From Candidatus Woesebacteria bacterium GW2011_GWB1_39_12 (GTDB lineage: Bacteria; Patescibacteriota; Microgenomatia; UBA8517): a DNA stretch of 53,189 nt. The translations under genes and the position numbers were made by a program. The stretch is taken from positions 1 through 53,189 of the forward strand of contig LBWB01000006.1 in assembly GCA_000993405.1 (NCBI GenBank). The letters run 5' to 3'. Positions 1 through 8,571 of the stretch are shown one piece after another (the stretch's first letter is position 1; each line of letters begins with the position of its first letter). The notes beneath the pieces were generated by a model. It was not told where the DNA came from, did no database searches, and saw only the letters and a program-made list of their open reading frames with translations.

Positions 1-1887
1 TGTTGTACACGGAGTCGTAAGAGTGGGTAAAAGTGACTGAATATTTCCAAGTGCTCCTCCTGCAACAACATCTCCGCCAATAACCTGCCACCAAGCCTGG
101 GTATTTGAAACTGTTATTGTTGTTAACGCCTGAGGGGAACAAACAGTGACGTCTCCTGGATTTGGAACATCATCTATAAAACCTTCTATTGTTAAGGCCT
201 TATTTCCCGAAGTCAGAGCTGTAATCCGCGATGAATAAGGATTAGTATCGTTTACAACACCTCCACAAATACCCGTTGCCGTGTCGCATAGTGTAATATC
301 AGCAGTTCCTAGACCAAGCGTTGTAGTAAACCTATTTACAGTTGCACCCCCAGAATTTATTGTAAGATTTGTATTCAAATCCCTAGACTCCCCCGGATTT
401 AAAGGAATTGTGGCAGGCAAAGAAAGAGAACAGGAAGGAGGTCCAGCAGGACGAACTAATATCCTAAAGCGGGTATCCCTGTTATTAATATAACACCGAT
501 AACCCCAGGTTTGAACACTCGACTGACCGCCGACACAATTATTCATCGAATTCCAACCGCCATTGCCAAACTTACTCTGCATATCAAATACCTCCCAGCC
601 AGGTTGCAAAGTCACACCCCAAATTTGATAAGTATCTTTAATATCGCCAGTAACAATTGTTTGCGGCCCACCGTCTGGGGATATCTGAGTACTATCTCCA
701 TCACATTCTTCCCGATATCTTGATCCACTCCAACATCGGTCGGGGTGGTTATAATTAGTTCCCTCAGTTCGAATGATTACTGGGCCGGGAATAAGATGGT
801 TTCCGTGGTCATCAGCGTAATAATCATCGACACAGTTCAAATTTAAATAACCGTTACACCGTTCCCACCCCTGTGCCCAATCATGTCTACTGGTACTCCA
901 CACCCCAGGGGTGACAAAATCCCGGACTACATAAAAGGTCATGAAAGCTACATCAGGATTAACTCCGCCTCCACCACCGGGAGCCGGCGTCGGTGTTGCA
1001 ATAATTGAACAATTACACGAATAGTTACTTACACACTGTCCGCCCGGACAATCCCCCCCAGGACTCCTACACGCCACAGGGTCTCCTTCCCAATAAGCCG
1101 GATCGCAAGAAGTTTGAGTACTTTGGCAAGTTTGTGGATCACAACTAGAATCACCAGAACCAGTGCAGGAAGCACCACCCGGATCACCTCCACATCTCCA
1201 ATCATAACTAGGCGTACCGCATTGCCAGCGTTCACAATCAGATTGAGCCTTTACTTCTGGGATTAGCTTTTTAAAAATACCTGATTTTGAAATAGATTTT
1301 TTCTTTATGTTGACGTAGGGTTCTTTATAAACGCTCTTAATCTTTCCGCTTACCTCGTCAAGATAAAAGGTAAAATGGGCAGCAGAATCTTTGCGGATAA
1401 TAAAATATACTGCTCTCATTAATGCTTGGTTAAATACATCTTCCTTATCAAGATTAAGCTCACCTATTCCATCTACGTTTGTATAAAGATAGACAGAGAC
1501 AGTATTACCAGAAACCTTATAATAAAATGATGATATATCTATTCCCTTATCCGAATTCCTTACCCTATCAGAGGAGCCGGGCTTATCATCTAAATAAATA
1601 ATAAGTTTACTGGTTTTAACCATTGTCTTAGTCTCAAAATCATATACACCCTCTCCCTGCCAAAAAGAAATATCATTAAGGTATTTTAAGAAATCATCAA
1701 ATTTGTCCGATTTCACTAACTCATAACCGGGGTAATTGCTTCTAAGTTCTATCTCATACCTCCTTTCCTCATTTGAATTATTGAAAGGATTATTTATTTG
1801 AGATAATTTGAATCCTAAAAACGATGCGGCTACAACTACAAGAAGAATAAACAAAACAAATATTACCAAATATTTCAGCCTAGGCAT
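1..1887 (-). CDS. Exported Cys-rich surface protein, C-terminus cut by window edge
   Basis: An open frame of 629 codons starts at the ATG at 1887 and runs off the left edge without a stop. Residues about 4-24 are a strongly hydrophobic membrane anchor or signal segment. Residues about 25-210 form a mixed alpha/beta region, 215-290 are Cys-rich with many paired cysteines, then comes a short Thr/Pro/Gly linker (ATPTPAPGGGG, near residue 296), and the remainder is beta-rich with Asn, Thr, Gly and Trp. This is the layout of an anchored extracellular protein. I do not recognise the family. It is codirectional with the 728-residue gene upstream, 58 bases away. An envelope role is inferred only from topology and composition. 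Confidence 0.75.
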   Translation of the reverse strand, partial: MPRLKYLVIFVLFILLVVVAASFLGFKLSQINNPFNNSNEERRYEIELRSNYPGYELVKSDKFDDFLKYLNDISFWQGEGVYDFETKTMVKTSKLIIYLDDKPGSSDRVRNSDKGIDISSFYYKVSGNTVSVYLYTNVDGIGELNLDKEDVFNQALMRAVYFIIRKDSAAHFTFYLDEVSGKIKSVYKEPYVNIKKKSISKSGIFKKLIPEVKAQSDCERWQCGTPSYDWRCGGDPGGASCTGSGDSSCDPQTCQSTQTSCDPAYWEGDPVACRSPGGDCPGGQCVSNYSCNCSIIATPTPAPGGGGGVNPDVAFMTFYVVRDFVTPGVWSTSRHDWAQGWERCNGYLNLNCVDDYYADDHGNHLIPGPVIIRTEGTNYNHPDRCWSGSRYREECDGDSTQISPDGGPQTIVTGDIKDTYQIWGVTLQPGWEVFDMQSKFGNGGWNSMNNCVGGQSSVQTWGYRCYINNRDTRFRILVRPAGPPSCSLSLPATIPLNPGESRDLNTNLTINSGGATVNRFTTTLGLGTADITLCDTATGICGGVVNDTNPYSSRITALTSGNKALTIEGFIDDVPNPGDVTVCSPQALTTITVSNTQAWWQVIGGDVVAGGALGNIQSLLPTLTTPCTT

Positions 1888-1945
1888 TAATTTATGATAT
1901 TAAATTAAGGATTTTAAATCAATAGTGGAAGTTCTTTGAGTAAAT

Positions 1946-4132
1946 TTAATCGTGAGGCTTTAGAGTCAAAACACCTTTAGGTTGCACTTTTTTACGATCA
2001 CCTTTGAGTAGTAAGTCGTATAATTGATCACCGGACTTATTAAATGAATCTTGCGGAAGTGAGGGATTTACCGACTGATGATACTCTAATTTATTCCAGG
2101 ACAATCTTCTTAATGCGCGCATAAATTCTAAGGTTAGGCGGTAATTATCTCTCGGAACTCCAATACCAAGCACACCGGGTTTCAAATTTGCCTCAGGGTA
2201 ATCTATCCAGATTTCAAGTTGTCCTTCTTCGTTGTACTGTGTTCCATATCCATTACCAATACCAGTGTAGTTAACCATATTTTTGGTTGAATTCCTGTCT
2301 TTCCAAACAATAGTTACCTTTCCATCCGAACCGAACAATTTAGCAGGATCGAACCCTCGTAACTCAGGATCGTAGTCTTTAGTTGCCAAATCGTTAGCAT
2401 AAAGATTAAGCAATACATCGCTTTTTGGTCTCTCGCCTTCTAAGTATTCCTTAACCATAGACATATAACTTTCAAAGGATATTGCCTCTCTGCCTGCGAC
2501 ATCATCTTTCCATGTGTTGTATAATGCCACCGCCACTGCTTGAGCAATTCTATCTGCAGCATCAGGAAATACAGAGGTATTCAAGTTAACATCTCTTATT
2601 GGTCTATCTAATTTAGGATTATTTATTGACTCATCCAGAATAATGTCAATATTAACCGGAACGCCTTGAACTTCTTCTCTGATTTCTTCTCTCGTACCTG
2701 GAATTTCAACAACCTCATATGGGGGTATTTCCTCCCAGGTGTTGGTATTTGGATCTAAAATAATTTCCTCGCCATTTCGGCTGACTAGTATTTCTTCCTC
2801 TACTATCTGTACGTTCAGCTTTTCATCCTTAGTAAAAAGGATACTTGCGGCTCGCACAATTTCACCGTTCTCATTTATATACTTTACACTTAGTTCGAAA
2901 GTTTTATTGTCAACAACTACGATTGGCACTGTACCATCACCAAAGTCTGGCACTGCACCCAGCTGCCTATAAATTACTCCGCCTCCGTTTTTATAAACAT
3001 GTACAAGTTCGGTTGAAGAAGATTCTTCATATTTGGCCTCTCCAACTACCCCGCTCTCGTCGCGGTATGACATTTCATCAAGCCTGGGAATCAGGAAAAA
3101 AGGGTCACCATTACCCTCAAAGTGTTTAGCAATTACAACATTTCTTTCTGCAACAGGAACATAGCCCTTTTCTTTCAGTGAATTTGTGTCGACTGAACCG
3201 CCGCCTGCCTTTGTTAGAATATCTTTCCCCTGACTATTTAGGGCTTCGATTTTACCCGGATAAAATCCTGGTATTACCTCTGTCGGTTTTGGAGTCGGAG
3301 AAAGTTCAGGAGCAGATGTGGAATTTTCAGCGGTGTTTGTTGAACCCGGAATAGTGGTCACTCCAACTTGACCCAAGGTTGGGGTGGGGTCAGGTGCTTG
3401 CTCAACAATCGCAGGAGGGGTGGGAGTAGTACAAGCAGCCAAGATCGAAGCAGCTGCAGCTCCTGCTCCAAACATAGTTATGGATTTGACTGGAAATCTC
3501 CACAGTTCTCCTTGAGTAAAGTGGGTGATACCTCGTCCCGATTCAGAAGTTAACTTTGTTCTGGCAGATACTATCTTGGATACAGCCTGGGATGCTTCAC
3601 GTATCTTAGGATATAAAACAGCCAAATCCAGGTTATTCTCTCGGGCAGATGAGATCAAGGTGTCTTGGAGACCTCGCATTGCAGACATATATTCTGTTCG
3701 TGTGGTTTCAAACATGCGAGAGTAATTTTCTTCATCGTCCTTTCCGTAGGTGTTGATCACAATATTTCCCTCTTCATCAACCGGCATGCCTTCTGTTCCA
3801 ACTGTAGTTATAGACATGGAGTCGCTAGTCAAATATTTTGCTAGTTTTCTACCTAAAAGGTATGAGATAACCTCAGGAGAATATACTTCATCCAGGTAAT
3901 TGCTTCTCGAAAGACGGAGTTCTTGCTCGAGATCAAGGAACTCACCTGACAAACCACGAAGGAATGCTCTGCCTGGATCCCAGCCTACTCCTTCACCGCC
4001 CCACTCACCTGCAATAGCTCCCAACTCCTTCCGAGCCAATAAAAATGCCCTGTTTCCCAGATTATCCACGGGTTGCTCCGCGATATTGGATAAAAGTCCT
4101 TCTCCTTTTTCAAATTCTAAAGTTGTCGGCAT
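1946..4132 (-). CDS. 728-residue protein with internal membrane/lipobox-like segment, unknown function
   Basis: Starts at the ATG at 4132, preceded by an AGG-containing ribosome site seven bases upstream. Residues 1-210 are polar and mostly helical, with no signal peptide. Residues about 217-233 are a small-residue hydrophobic stretch ending in SILAAC, with Cys at 234, and then a Thr/Pro-rich linker to about 285. Residues 290-728 look like a soluble extracytoplasmic domain of mixed fold. The protein could be a type II membrane protein with a cytoplasmic N-domain, or the lipobox could be used if translation began at the internal Met near residue 222. I recognise no family. A terminator-like hairpin lies only 14 bases before the start codon. 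Confidence 0.75.
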   Translation of the reverse strand: MPTTLEFEKGEGLLSNIAEQPVDNLGNRAFLLARKELGAIAGEWGGEGVGWDPGRAFLRGLSGEFLDLEQELRLSRSNYLDEVYSPEVISYLLGRKLAKYLTSDSMSITTVGTEGMPVDEEGNIVINTYGKDDEENYSRMFETTRTEYMSAMRGLQDTLISSARENNLDLAVLYPKIREASQAVSKIVSARTKLTSESGRGITHFTQGELWRFPVKSITMFGAGAAAASILAACTTPTPPAIVEQAPDPTPTLGQVGVTTIPGSTNTAENSTSAPELSPTPKPTEVIPGFYPGKIEALNSQGKDILTKAGGGSVDTNSLKEKGYVPVAERNVVIAKHFEGNGDPFFLIPRLDEMSYRDESGVVGEAKYEESSSTELVHVYKNGGGVIYRQLGAVPDFGDGTVPIVVVDNKTFELSVKYINENGEIVRAASILFTKDEKLNVQIVEEEILVSRNGEEIILDPNTNTWEEIPPYEVVEIPGTREEIREEVQGVPVNIDIILDESINNPKLDRPIRDVNLNTSVFPDAADRIAQAVAVALYNTWKDDVAGREAISFESYMSMVKEYLEGERPKSDVLLNLYANDLATKDYDPELRGFDPAKLFGSDGKVTIVWKDRNSTKNMVNYTGIGNGYGTQYNEEGQLEIWIDYPEANLKPGVLGIGVPRDNYRLTLEFMRALRRLSWNKLEYHQSVNPSLPQDSFNKSGDQLYDLLLKGDRKKVQPKGVLTLKPHD

Positions 4133-4145
4133 ATACTTACCTAAA

Positions 4146-4172
4146 GAAAAAACCCTCCGATTTGGAGGGTTA
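4146..4172 (-). terminator. Intrinsic terminator-like hairpin just upstream of the 728-residue gene
   Basis: On the minus strand AACCCTCC pairs with GGAGGGTT around a five-base loop, followed by a run of T. It could end transcription from the small HTH gene (4638-4414). Since it leaves only 14 bases to the next ATG, it may instead act as an attenuator in that gene's leader. Confidence 0.7.
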
Positions 4173-4219
4173 AAACTAGCTTTGACTAAAGTCAGTAAAT
4201 TTGACTAAGAACGATAAAC

Positions 4220-4243
4220 TACTACGGCCTAAAGGCCGTAGTA
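4220..4243. repeat. REP-like palindrome 1
   Basis: ACTACGGCCT and AGGCCGTAGT form perfect 10-bp arms with a two-base loop, extended by one T-A pair. The 3' flank GTAGTATTC resembles that of the next palindrome (GTGGTATTC), so the two belong to one family. A GC-rich island in AT-rich non-coding DNA. Confidence 0.7.
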
Positions 4244-4288
4244 TTCTCGCCTTTAGGCTCGACAAGTTTGTGCACTGCTTAGCTTCAT

Positions 4289-4308
4289 CCACGGCATGAA
4301 TGCCGTGG
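4289..4308. repeat. REP-like palindrome 2
   Basis: CCACGGCAT and ATGCCGTGG form 9-bp arms around GA. Paired with the palindrome at 4220, it delimits about 90 bases, which resembles the hairpin-bounded non-autonomous elements mobilised by IS200/IS605-type Y1 transposases. No transposase is present nearby. Confidence 0.65.
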
Positions 4309-4413
4309 TATTCGCGAAGTTTGCATAAATCAAGATACATTAGTGATATTATACCATATCAACTAAAATACTATAAGATGTCCAAGCTGACTTCTTTAAA
4401 AGAGGTAATGAAG

Positions 4414-4638
4414 CTACTCTTCTTTAGATTGTATACCCAGAAGCCAAAGTACAGCTTCCTTCTTATAACGCCTGTCACCGCGGGAGTTAATGCGAATCGC
4501 CGGAAGCTTGCCGCGCTTACCCCAGCGTTTGATGGTTAAGGGGGAAACTCTCAAAAGTTCTGCCACTTCGCGTACAGTAAGAAGATCCGGAAGATCGCCG
4601 AGCTTTAATTTAGCTTTAATTTTCTTCAAATCAGGCAT
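4414..4638 (-). CDS. Excisionase/MerR-type helix-turn-helix protein
   Basis: A 74-residue protein from the ATG at 4638. After a basic N-terminus, residues about 18-66 match the helix_turn_helix_17/excisionase fold: LTVREVAELLRVSPLTIKRW is helix-turn-helix, followed by a wing (RGKLPAIRINSRGDRRYKK) and a final helix. Such proteins are DNA-binding transcription factors or recombination directionality factors. No integrase is nearby, so a stand-alone regulator is more likely. Its DNA-binding core is of the same general type as the N-terminus of the giant protein at the right edge. Target unknown. Confidence 0.8.
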   Translation of the reverse strand: MPDLKKIKAKLKLGDLPDLLTVREVAELLRVSPLTIKRWGKRGKLPAIRINSRGDRRYKKEAVLWLLGIQSKEE

Positions 4639-4719
4639 ATCTTTTTATGTACTTTGATACAGTCTTGAATTCAAACATTAACTTTCTTAATCACAAGGTA
4701 TCAAACCACAACTGGAGTG

Positions 4720-5649
4720 TCAATAGGGATTTTGTCGTAATTTGGCATTAAAGACCATTATTGCAAATCGGGGAAATGCATTAAGAATTCTTTTAGTTTT
4801 CTGGTCTTTTGTCAATAGTCTCCACAGCCATTCTAAGTTAGAGTCTTCTATCCACTTTGGAGGAAATTTCTTCTTCCCGGAAATATAGTCAAATGTACCG
4901 CCGAGTACCATTGCTCCGCCAAAATTTAATTTATTCCAATGGCGGTACAACCACTTCTCTTGTTTGGGCGCGCCGAAACCGACAAAAAGTATATGAGGGT
5001 TCATTTTATTTATTACTCTGATTGCCTCTTCCTCTAACCTCCTGTCCTCTTTTTCTTTAGGATTTGCGTCTTCGTCAAGGTTTGGCCCATCAGCTGCACT
5101 GAGTTTTACACCTTTATAGCTTTTCTTTAAGGCTTCAATCGCTTTTTGTCCGCTTTTAAGTCTGTCTCCCAAAAGAAATACCCGCCACCTCTTTTTATTG
5201 GCCAATTTAATGAGTTCCATGAAAAGTTCACGGCCTCTTATAACTTTCAAGTCTTTCATTAACCAATTCCTGTCAAAAATTATGGAAAATCCGACTCCTA
5301 ATCCTTGTGCAAAATAAAGAAAAGGTTTTAAGTAGTAGTTCCAGCCTAAGGCTGATCGTCCTTTGGACGAGATTGTAGGCAAACTCAGAAATTTATCAGC
5401 TGCAATAAGTCCGATGCCGTCGGGAATCGAAATATCGGCACTGTTTAATATTTTTGCAAAGAGGGCGTCATGTTGGGCTCGCATAATCTGTTCCGGATTC
5501 GGAGTAACGATCAAAAACTTAGGCTTTTGAGGCTGGCCAGCTTCAAATTTTGCGAGCCTTGTCCGAATATACCTTAGCACTGAGCTTGTCGAAGTGCTAT
5601 CAACTCTCACACCAAGAATATTTACTGTCTTTCGGTCTTTTTCGTACAT
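4720..5649 (-). CDS. tagA: WecG/TagA/CpsF-family glycosyltransferase
   Basis: A 309-residue enzyme (family usually 240-260) with the family signatures TPNPEQ, PDGIG, the Rossmann-like FLLGD, GFGAPKQE and GGTFDYISGKKKFPPKW. The family transfers N-acetylmannosamine or a related sugar from a UDP donor to an undecaprenyl-diphosphate-linked amino sugar on the cytoplasmic membrane face, for wall teichoic acid or surface polysaccharide. The extra length is explained by two insert-like tracts: one near residues 93-103 is coded by two adjacent hairpins (5342-5370), the other near residues 17-25 by an inverted repeat (5575-5599). The ATG at 5649 follows an AT-rich 360-base gap. Substrate identity is inferred from family only. 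Confidence 0.9.
   Translation of the reverse strand: MYEKDRKTVNILGVRVDSTSTSSVLRYIRTRLAKFEAGQPQKPKFLIVTPNPEQIMRAQHDALFAKILNSADISIPDGIGLIAADKFLSLPTISSKGRSALGWNYYLKPFLYFAQGLGVGFSIIFDRNWLMKDLKVIRGRELFMELIKLANKKRWRVFLLGDRLKSGQKAIEALKKSYKGVKLSAADGPNLDEDANPKEKEDRRLEEEAIRVINKMNPHILFVGFGAPKQEKWLYRHWNKLNFGGAMVLGGTFDYISGKKKFPPKWIEDSNLEWLWRLLTKDQKTKRILNAFPRFAIMVFNAKLRQNPY
5342..5370. repeat. Tandem hairpins inside tagA
   Basis: CAGCC-TAA-GGCTG (5342-5354) is followed at once by TCGTCC-TTT-GGACGA (5356-5370). Both stems are perfect and lie in frame in the glycosyltransferase, where they code for a segment outside the conserved motifs. They look like inserted palindromic modules. Confidence 0.55.
5575..5599. 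repeat. Inverted repeat with GAGCTTGTCGA core inside tagA
   Basis: TAGCACT and AGTGCTA (7-bp arms) flank GAGCTTGTCGA. The complementary motif CTTCGACAAGCTCAG resembles the tracts found inside leuS (39196) and the ComEC nuclease-like gene (34652), suggesting one small repeat family. Confidence 0.5.
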
Positions 5650-6011
5650 TTTTAAAACTTACTTATGCTTACTCTTCGGTTTTTAAAAAACTTTTTTTAA
5701 TGTCTATATCATCTAAACATCAATCAAGTTCATTAAAATCCTTTGTAAGTTCTTATTCTTCACTAAAATTTTATCTACAAGCATATCCTATATTTTGCTG
5801 GCTTATTCCAAACTCTCTTACAAAATTAACTTTCTTCAACCATTATCTTCTTAATACTACAGGATATATTCGCTTTTACTATGTTTTTAAAAAATCAACA
5901 TTCTGTACAAATAATTTAAACAATCTACAGCCTCGACTTTTTACAATTTATCCTCAATCGATCCCCAATTAATTTTACAATCTTTGTAATTATTATGAGA
6001 TCAATTTTTAG
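5650..6011. other. AT-rich non-coding gap between tagA and mreB
   Basis: About 360 bases, pyrimidine-rich on the plus strand, with T-runs near 5690 and 5895. I see no convincing gene, RNA gene or terminator here. It must hold the promoter of tagA, but I cannot assign one confidently. Confidence 0.5.
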
Positions 6012-7019
6012 CTACCTCCGAGTAATAACACTTCTCCTCCAAAGCTCTATATTCTCCATCACAATACCGGTTCCTCTAACAACACACAAGAGTGCATCTT
6101 CAGCAACATGAGCAGGGACACCAGTTTCCTCTGTCAGTAACCTATCAAAATTTCGTAAAAGGCTGGATCCCCCACTCATAACAATTCCTTTATCTATTAT
6201 ATCTGCTGCAAGTTCAGGAGGTGTATCTTCCAAAACAGCCTTGACTACTCCAATTATCTGCATAAGAGTAGGCCGTATAGCCTCGGTTATTTCAGCGCTT
6301 GTTATAACAACGCTTCTAGGAAGGCCAAAAACCAAATCTCTGCCCGAAGTTTCCATTTTTTCTTCTTTGGCCAGTTTTAGCGCAGAACCAATCTTTATTT
6401 TTATATCTTCTGCTGTAGTATCCCCGATTATCAGGTTATGCTTTTTCTTTAAAAAATCTTGAATTGCCTCATCAACTTTATTACCGGCCACCCTTACAGA
6501 TTTATGTACCACTACTCCGCCCAATGAAAGCACGGCTGCCTCGCTACTCCCTCCTCCGATATCGATGATCATGTGTCCGGAAGGTGCCGAAACCGGAATG
6601 CCCGCTCCAATCGCGGCGGCCAATGGTTCGTCAATTAGGTACGCGTGGGCGGCTCCTGCTGCCAACGTCGCATCCAGTGCCGCTCTTCTTTCAACCTGAG
6701 TGCAACCTGCCGGTACACATATCATTACATCAGGCCTAAAGACTTGAAGCCTTCCCGCAACCTTGCCAATAAAATAACGGAGCATTGCCTCGGTTACCTG
6801 ATAGTCGGCAATTACCCCTTCCCGCATGGGTCGGGATGCAATTAAGCTTTCAGGGGTCCTACCAAGCATTCTTTTCGCTTCCTCGCCAACGGCAACAACC
6901 CGGCTGTCTTCAGAAGAAATGGCAACGACCGTTGGTTCATTAGCAACAATACCCTCCTCCGCAACCCAAACAAGGGTATTAGCCGTACCTAAATCTATAG
7001 CTATTCTTTTTCTTAACAT
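6012..7019 (-). CDS. mreB: Rod-shape-determining actin homologue MreB
   Basis: A 335-residue protein of normal family length from the ATG at 7019. Residues 6-17 (IAIDLGTANTLV) are the phosphate-1 loop of the actin/Hsp70 ATPase fold; IDIGGGSSEAAV is phosphate-2; MSGGSSLLRNFD is the adenosine motif. MreB polymerises on the inner membrane face and steers lateral peptidoglycan synthesis. No mreC, mreD, rodA or pbp2 gene is adjacent, so it is a solitary copy here. A sigma70-type promoter (7179-7207) would give a leader of about 150 bases with competing inverted repeats, hinting at post-transcriptional control. Confidence 0.95.
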   Translation of the reverse strand: MLRKRIAIDLGTANTLVWVAEEGIVANEPTVVAISSEDSRVVAVGEEAKRMLGRTPESLIASRPMREGVIADYQVTEAMLRYFIGKVAGRLQVFRPDVMICVPAGCTQVERRAALDATLAAGAAHAYLIDEPLAAAIGAGIPVSAPSGHMIIDIGGGSSEAAVLSLGGVVVHKSVRVAGNKVDEAIQDFLKKKHNLIIGDTTAEDIKIKIGSALKLAKEEKMETSGRDLVFGLPRSVVITSAEITEAIRPTLMQIIGVVKAVLEDTPPELAADIIDKGIVMSGGSSLLRNFDRLLTEETGVPAHVAEDALLCVVRGTGIVMENIELWRRSVITRR

Positions 7020-7053
7020 AAAATGAATTATATATATCGGTTACGGTTAGGAA

Positions 7054-7130
7054 GCCCGTTTCGTAAGAAGGTTAGGTCTACCGTCTAAAATTCACTTGAC
7101 CGATTAACGTTAAACGATACGGGCATCGTT
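7054..7130 (-). promoter_or_regulatory. Structured mreB leader with competing inverted repeats
   Basis: AACGAT (7113-7118) pairs with ATCGTT (7125-7130) as a local hairpin. ACGATACGGGC (7114-7124) can instead pair with GCCCGTTTCGT (7054-7064) with one mismatch. The two pairings are mutually exclusive, as in attenuators or riboswitch-like leaders. No known riboswitch class is recognised. Confidence 0.4.
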
Positions 7131-7178
7131 ACCTTTGCCGATTCCTTAAATCCGTATAAATAATTATTTGCTTCCGCA

Positions 7179-7207
7179 ATTATATTGTTCGAGTGCGACT
7201 TCAACAA
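7179..7207 (-). promoter_or_regulatory. Predicted mreB promoter
   Basis: On the minus strand TTGTTG (7207-7202) lies 17 bases from TATAAT (7184-7179), a good sigma70-type match. Initiation would fall near 7172. Confidence 0.6.
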
Positions 7208-7245
7208 GTCCCAGACATGGGGAGGAAAAGAAGACAAATTTACTA

Positions 7246-7251
7246 TATAAT
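7246..7251 (+). promoter_or_regulatory. Perfect -10 box 8 bases before a GTG start
   Basis: TATAAT ends eight bases before the GTG at 7260, and no good -35 box is visible. If it is used, the PEGA protein mRNA would be leaderless or nearly so. Confidence 0.45.
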
Positions 7252-7259
7252 ATCAAATT

Positions 7260-8504
7260 GTGACCAAAATAAGACTACTGGTTCTTTTAACTACCTTCCT
7301 CTTTGTGGGTTCAATCGGAACCTTGGTTTTTCAATATGCCAAAGGTTTCAGGTTCAATCAACAAACAGGAGAGGTTACTCAAAACGGCATCCTGGTTATA
7401 AAGTCATATCCTGACGGCGCCGAAGTTTTTATCAATGGGGAACTTAAAACCGGTACTAATGCAACAATACCTCTACCCCCTTCTACTTATGATATTTCAA
7501 TTAGAAAAGAAGGGTTTTTCAGTTGGGAAAAAAGAATTAACATAAAAAATGAAGAGGTTACTGAAGCAACAGCACATCTTTTTAAACTTGCTCCATCCTT
7601 GTCTCCCCTAACTTTTTCGGGAGTTCAAAATGTATTTGCTTCACCAGATATCAGTAAGATCTCTTATACAGTACCTTTATCCTCAAATAACAATGATTCT
7701 GAAGGACTATGGATAATAGAAACTATAAACTTACCGATCGGTTTTTCCAGAGATCCAAGAAGGATTACAGACGGAAATTTGGATAATTCAACCTGGGTTT
7801 GGTCTCCTGATGCCAGAGAAATACTTCTCACAACTTCAAAAGGCGATTATCTTTTAGATACAACCGCTTTTACTCCCCAGTCTCAAAGAGTAAACATTAA
7901 AGCTCAGAAGGCATCTATCCTTAAAAAATGGGATGAGGAAAAAAATAAAAAACTTCAGGCTCAAATCAGAAAGCTTCCTGACGAGGTTGAAGATGTACTC
8001 ACCCGTAAAGCTTCGGCAGTCGTCTTATCGCCAGACGAGAATATGGTTCTTTATACGGCCAGTTCATCGGCCACGATTCCTGAAAACTTAATCAAGGCGC
8101 TACCTGGCTCTTCAACTCAGGATCAGGAAAGAGATATCAAACCAGGTAGAACATATGTTTACGACATCAAAGAGGATCGTAATTTTCTGATAAGTGAAGA
8201 GGGTGCGATTTTAACAGGCTGGGTTGATTATAAGGAATTAATTGAAATTGGAAATTGGAAATTGGAAATTGGAAATTCCAGACGAAGTCTGGCTTGGTAT
8301 CCCTCATCACGCCATATTATCGAAACCGTTGAAGAAAAAGTCGTAATTATGGACTACGACGGAACAAACAGCCAAACAGTTTATTCAGGTAGCTATATTG
8401 CTCCGCATGCATATCCAACCGTTTCTCTTGAAAGACTACTAATTCTGACTAATCTTGGCGCAAACTCAACTCCAGCAAACCTCTATTCTCTAAATATTAA
8501 GTAA
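7260..8504 (+). CDS. Membrane-anchored PEGA-domain protein with propeller-like repeats
   Basis: A 414-residue protein starting at GTG (7260), where the hydrophobic anchor at residues 5-25 begins almost at once. Residues about 40-105 are a PEGA domain (VIKSYPDGAEVFINGELKTG, then PPSTYDISIRKEGF), a surface-protein module. From residue 110 onwards, strands with SPD and WSPDARE motifs (ASPDISKIS, WSPDAREILLT, LSPDENMVLYTA) suggest a TolB-like beta-propeller. It likely faces outward and may bind wall or polysaccharide; this is inference. Residues about 328-340 (EIGNWKLEIGN) are coded by a heptanucleotide repeat, an odd in-frame insertion. Divergent from mreB and upstream of the tRNA locus. Confidence 0.85.
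   Translation: MTKIRLLVLLTTFLFVGSIGTLVFQYAKGFRFNQQTGEVTQNGILVIKSYPDGAEVFINGELKTGTNATIPLPPSTYDISIRKEGFFSWEKRINIKNEEVTEATAHLFKLAPSLSPLTFSGVQNVFASPDISKISYTVPLSSNNNDSEGLWIIETINLPIGFSRDPRRITDGNLDNSTWVWSPDAREILLTTSKGDYLLDTTAFTPQSQRVNIKAQKASILKKWDEEKNKKLQAQIRKLPDEVEDVLTRKASAVVLSPDENMVLYTASSSATIPENLIKALPGSSTQDQERDIKPGRTYVYDIKEDRNFLISEEGAILTGWVDYKELIEIGNWKLEIGNSRRSLAWYPSSRHIIETVEEKVVIMDYDGTNSQTVYSGSYIAPHAYPTVSLERLLILTNLGANSTPANLYSLNIK
8241..8292 (+). repeat. GGAAATT heptamer tract plus hairpin, in frame in the PEGA gene
   Basis: Four to five copies of GGAAATT (8241-8278) run straight into the hairpin CCAGAC-GAA-GTCTGG (8278-8292). The same arrangement with a different stem sits in leuS at 37410-37457. 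Confidence 0.85.
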
Positions 8505-8505
8505 A

Positions 8506-8514
8506 TGGTAAAAT
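8506..8514 (+). promoter_or_regulatory. Extended -10 promoter of the nested tRNA locus
   Basis: TGGTAAAAT is a TGn-TAAAAT extended -10 element lying 20 bases before the outer tRNA. An identical element precedes the gene at 28226. Confidence 0.5.
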
Positions 8515-8571
8515 AATTACACTCCGTCTAAGGAGTCCCTGTAGTTCAACGGATAGAACGGAGGTTTCCTG

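Noticed and set aside
4414-4638. Excisionase of an integrated element
   Set aside because: No integrase, attachment repeat or element borders are seen nearby; a plain HTH regulator is more likely.
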